64,000 nt of DNA from Corynebacterium falsenii (GTDB lineage Bacteria > Actinomycetota > Actinomycetes > Mycobacteriales > Mycobacteriaceae). The position numbers and the translations under genes were made by a program. Below the pieces are notes generated by a model. The model saw only the letters and a list, made by a program, of their open reading frames with translations. It was not told where the DNA came from and made no database searches. Below, piece by piece: positions 61,075-64,000 of this stretch. Within the stretch, counting starts at the first letter, position 1; every line of letters begins with the position of its first letter. The DNA lies in the NCBI RefSeq assembly GCF_020099275.1, contig NZ_CP083646.1, positions 620,001-684,000 of the forward strand, given 5' to 3'.

Positions 61075-64000
61075 CTACTTACCTGGTGCGCCAGGGGCTC
61101 CCGGTGCGCCGGGAACAATCTGGCTCAGCTTGATCGCGCCGCCGTCGGTCGTGGCAGCGGGGCTAGCCGGGGTTTCCTGGGAGGATTCCTCCTGGGAGGG
61201 AGCTTCCTCTGCAGCTTCCTCAGCGGGGGCCGCAGATTCAATGGACTCAGCGGACTCTGGAGCCTCGGCATCCGAAGTATCCTCGGTCGGCTCAGCCTGC
61301 TGGACCTGCTCCGCCTCGGCCGGACGTTCGGCCTCAGCAGGCTCGCTTGCCGGAGCAGCCGGAGCTGCGGCGGCAGGTGCACTCGGTGCACTAGGTGCGC
61401 CGGGAGCGCCCGGAGTCATAGCACCGAGCTTGATGGGGCCGCCGTTCTTAGGAGCCTCCGCGACGGGCTGCTCGGACTGGGTTGCCGCAGCGTAGTCCTT
61501 CGGAGCTTCCTCAGTCTTAGGGGCAGCAGGTGCCTTCGGTGCGCTAGGAGCCGCAGGAGCTTCTGGTGCCTTGGTGGCCTCCTCTTCAGCAGGGGAGTCA
61601 GTGGATTCTGCCTTCGGCGCCGCCGGTGCAGCAGCGGCTGCAGCGGCTGCAGCGGCTGGGGCGGCAGCCGGAGCGCCTGGTGCACCAGGCGCACCCGGAG
61701 CGGTGGAGCTCAGCTTGATGGGCCCACCGTCCTTCGGAGCCTCGGGGACGGGTGCTGCAGCGTCGTCCTTCGGTGTTTCCTCAGCCTTGGGTGCTGCAGG
61801 AGCCTTCGTCGCAGCGGGAGCGGCCGGTGCGCCTGGAGCCTTGGGCGTGCCAGGGGCTGCAGGAGCGCCCGGAGCACTCGGGGCCTTCGGGGCGCCTGGG
61901 GCTGCGGGAGCCTTGCCCGCAGCAGGAGCACCTGGAGCAGCAGGTGCGCCGGGAGCCTTGGGAGCGCCAGGAGCAGACGGTGCCTTTGGTGCGCTGGGTG
62001 CGCCCGGAGCCGCGGGAGCCTTGCCTGCGGCAGGAGCGCCCGGAGCGGCAGGTGCCTTCGGTGCACTCGGTGCACTCGGTGCAGATGGTGCAGCAGGCGC
62101 GCTCGGTGCTGCGGGAGCCTTCGGGGCTCCAGCCACACCAGCAGCGGTACCAGCAGCAGCGCCGCCGGCGGCAGCAGCGGCCTGCTCCTTCTCGGCCTTC
62201 TTCTTCGCTGCCTCTTCGGCCTTGCGCTTCTTCTCGGCTTCGGCCTTCTTCTTGGCCTCTTCCTCGGCCTTGCGCTCGGCTTCCTCGCGGGCCAGCTTTT
62301 CCTCGTCAACCCAGCCACGCTCCGGCGGTGCCAGGAACTCGGGGCTCTTGGGTGCGGGCAGCTTGCCGTCGACCAGGATGGACTCGCGGAACATCTGGGA
62401 GATATCCAGGACCTGCGTGCGGTCGTTCTTGTCCTCGATGTCTGCCTGCCGGTTGTTCACACCATCGGTCATCATGGTTTTACAGAACGGGCAGCCAATG
62501 GCGATGGCTTCTGCGCCGGTGGCCAGGGCCTCGTCGGTACGGTTCAGGTTGATGCGCTCGCCGATGTTTTCTTCCATCCACATGCGGGCACCACCAGCAC
62601 CACAGCAGAAGCCGGTGTTGCGGTTGCGTGGCATTTCGTGGAGGTCAGCACCGGAAGCCTGGATCAGCTCACGCGGTGCCTCGAACACCTTGTTGTGGCG
62701 GCCCAGGAAGCAAGGATCGTGGTAGGTCACCTGGCGGCCGGACTGCGGTGCAGCGACCGGCTCCAAGCGGCCCTCGCGGATCAGCTTGTTGAGCAGCTGG
62801 GTGTGGTGGACAACGTCGTAGTTGCCGCCCATCTCCGGGTACTCGTTGCGTAGAGCATTGAAGCAGTGAGCACAGGTCACAACGATCTTGCGCTGCTTCG
62901 GCGGGACACCCTCGAAGGTGTTGTCTAGGATCTCGATGTTTTGCTCGGCCATCATCTGGAACAGGAACTCGTTACCGGCACGGCGTGCAGAGTCACCGGT
63001 ACAACCTTCGCCCTCGCCCAGCACGGCGAACTTCACACCAGCGGTGTATAGCAGCTCGGCGACGGCGCGGGTGGTCTTCACAGCGTTGTCGTCGTACACA
63101 CCGGCGCAACCGACCCAGAACAGGTACTCGGTGTCGTCGAAGTTCTCCACGTCCTCGCCGAAGACCGGCACCTCGATGCCGTCGGCCTTGGCCTTTTCGA
63201 TCCACTCGGAGCGCTTGTTGTTGTTCTGGCCCCAAGGGTTGCCCTTGGTTTCCATGTTCTTGAACAGGCCACCCAGCTCGGTGGGGAACTCAGACTCCAC
63301 CAGCACCTGGTAGCGGCGCATGTCAACGATGTGGTCGATGTGCTCGATATCCACCGGGCACTGCTCCACACAGGCGCCACAGTTGGTGCAGGACCACAGC
63401 ACGTCGGGATCGATGACACCCATCTCGCCGGCGCCCACGAGCTGCAGCAACGGCAGGTCAGCGTGTGCTTCCATCGCCGGATCGTCCAGCAGTGCGGTGT
63501 CTCCACCCTCGTGCTGGGTGAACATGCCCTGGCCACGATCTGCGTTAGCGCGGGTGGCCTGCAGGTACGGTGCGGAGTCGATGGCGTGGTCACGCAGGTT
63601 GGTGATCAACAGCTTCGGGCTCAGCGGCTTGGCAGTGTTCCATGCCGGGCACTGTTCCTGGCAACGTCCACACTCCGTACAGGAGGTGAAGTCCATCCAG
63701 CCCTTCCAGGTGAAGTCCTCGATCTTGCCGGCGCCGATGGTGTCCTCTTCAGGATCGGCGTTCTCCATGGTGAGCTTGCGGCCACCGGAGGTCAGCGGCT
63801 TGGCCTCGCCCAGCGCGTTGCGGCCGTCGGAGTTGCGCTTGAGGAAGATGTTGAAGAAGGCCATGAAGCGGTGCCATGCCACGCCCCACTTGATGTTCTG
63901 GCCCACGATGAACAGCCAGACCATGCCGGAGAGCAGCTTCACCAGCGCGAACACGCTCACGAGCAGCGGCGATTCGGGAAGGATCTTCGCCAGCTGCATG
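61075..64000 (-). CDS. Rv0338c-like iron-sulfur (heterodisulfide-reductase-related) membrane protein, 5' end outside window
   Basis: At least 974 residues; the frame is open to the window end, so the N-terminal membrane part is missing. A helix segment and a basic loop precede two ferredoxin motifs, CTECGRCQEQC and CTNCGACVEQC (~108-215). The CCG-type domains follow: GCAGVYDD, VTCAHCFNALRNEYPE, YHDPCFLGRHN and NTGFCCGAGGARMW (~300-490), typical of heterodisulfide-reductase-like electron-transfer proteins. A charged Lys/Glu/Ala coiled region (~565-610) leads to a ~360-residue Ala/Pro-rich tail with three GG(P/A)IKL motifs. It probably passes electrons from a quinone or flavoprotein; partner unknown. 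Conserved and reported essential in mycobacteria. Confidence 0.88.
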   Translation of the reverse strand, partial: MQLAKILPESPLLVSVFALVKLLSGMVWLFIVGQNIKWGVAWHRFMAFFNIFLKRNSDGRNALGEAKPLTSGGRKLTMENADPEEDTIGAGKIEDFTWKGWMDFTSCTECGRCQEQCPAWNTAKPLSPKLLITNLRDHAIDSAPYLQATRANADRGQGMFTQHEGGDTALLDDPAMEAHADLPLLQLVGAGEMGVIDPDVLWSCTNCGACVEQCPVDIEHIDHIVDMRRYQVLVESEFPTELGGLFKNMETKGNPWGQNNNKRSEWIEKAKADGIEVPVFGEDVENFDDTEYLFWVGCAGVYDDNAVKTTRAVAELLYTAGVKFAVLGEGEGCTGDSARRAGNEFLFQMMAEQNIEILDNTFEGVPPKQRKIVVTCAHCFNALRNEYPEMGGNYDVVHHTQLLNKLIREGRLEPVAAPQSGRQVTYHDPCFLGRHNKVFEAPRELIQASGADLHEMPRNRNTGFCCGAGGARMWMEENIGERINLNRTDEALATGAEAIAIGCPFCKTMMTDGVNNRQADIEDKNDRTQVLDISQMFRESILVDGKLPAPKSPEFLAPPERGWVDEEKLAREEAERKAEEEAKKKAEAEKKRKAEEAAKKKAEKEQAAAAAGGAAAGTAAGVAGAPKAPAAPSAPAAPSAPSAPSAPKAPAAPGAPAAGKAPAAPGAPSAPKAPSAPGAPKAPGAPAAPGAPAAGKAPAAPGAPKAPSAPGAPAAPGTPKAPGAPAAPAATKAPAAPKAEETPKDDAAAPVPEAPKDGGPIKLSSTAPGAPGAPGAPAAAPAAAAAAAAAAPAAPKAESTDSPAEEEATKAPEAPAAPSAPKAPAAPKTEEAPKDYAAATQSEQPVAEAPKNGGPIKLGAMTPGAPGAPSAPSAPAAAAPAAPASEPAEAERPAEAEQVQQAEPTEDTSDAEAPESAESIESAAPAEEAAEEAPSQEESSQETPASPAATTDGGAIKLSQIVPGAPGAPGAPGK

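Noticed and set aside
61571-62725. 384-codon plus-strand Ala/Gly-rich frame opposite the iron-sulfur gene tail
   Set aside because: It mirrors the Ala/Pro repeats of the real minus-strand frame.

Overview
The window is high-GC actinobacterial chromosome, almost certainly from a mycolic-acid-making Corynebacterium. The clues are the end of a Pks13 condensase followed by an AccD4-type carboxyltransferase, an MmpL3/CmpL1-type mycolate exporter, AftD, a TmaT-type acyltransferase and LysX. The order of many genes also matches two mycobacterial blocks, Rv0204c-Rv0211 and Rv0224c-Rv0237, plus pieces of Rv0321-Rv0338c. The fadB/fadA pair and the fatty-acyl-CoA ligase would suit a lipid-using, skin-associated species, but the species cannot be fixed from this window.

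Layout. 1-4.4 kb: pks13 3' end, accD4 and an acyl-CoA synthetase. 4.5-6.6 kb: a DUF6230/DUF6114 membrane and secreted pair. 6.7-9 kb: MFS exporter divergent from a LysR regulator. 9-11.1 kb: Tat-exported PhoX phosphatase. 11.2-18.5 kb: DUF3054, YbhN-like protein, MmpL3-type exporter, NYN protein and trmB on the minus strand, then two Rv0209/Rv0210-like genes. 18.6-21.6 kb: GTP-dependent PEP carboxykinase, a DUF2231 membrane protein and an SRPBCC protein. 21.7-24.4 kb: ahpC-ahpF peroxide defence with an OxyR-like site. 24.4-29.5 kb: a less conserved stretch with a membrane protein, a YkvI-type transporter, acetolactate decarboxylase and a lone restriction-like endonuclease gene sitting among unusual repeats. 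29.6-33.4 kb: fadB and fadA. 33.8-45.9 kb: a lipoprotein and then the envelope block (methyltransferase, glycosyltransferase, membrane protein, DUF3068 protein, TmaT-type acyltransferase, AftD, DUF2613). 46-53.1 kb: stress protein, LpqI-type glycosidase, VanW protein, LysX. 53.1-64 kb: tRNA-Gly(CCC), dcd, an osmoprotectant-type ABC importer of four genes, ugd, alaT, a low-complexity membrane protein, and an Rv0338c-like iron-sulfur protein cut off by the window end.

Functional theme. Most of the window serves the mycobacterial-type envelope: mycolate condensation (Pks13, AccD4), export of trehalose monomycolate (MmpL3-type), its acetylation (TmaT-type), arabinan and lipoglycan assembly (AftD, DUF3068 protein, glycosyltransferase), and membrane lipid lysinylation (LysX). 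The other genes deal with central carbon metabolism, beta-oxidation, oxidative stress and solute uptake.

The most interesting unexplained signal is a dispersed element, core GGTGGCGTCG (or TGTGGCGTCG), usually followed by a purine/A-rich tail. It occurs 17 times in both orientations, in intergenic gaps and in poorly conserved parts of unrelated genes. Other oddities are a 9-bp minisatellite that forms a leader ORF ending just before the endonuclease gene, clusters of an AGCCTTGACA motif, 10-bp tandem repeats carrying stop codons, a 166-bp antisense overlap between tmaT and aftD, and several start codons placed 6-8 nt after a -10 box (probably leaderless mRNAs). No IS element, CRISPR array, prophage or rRNA was seen.
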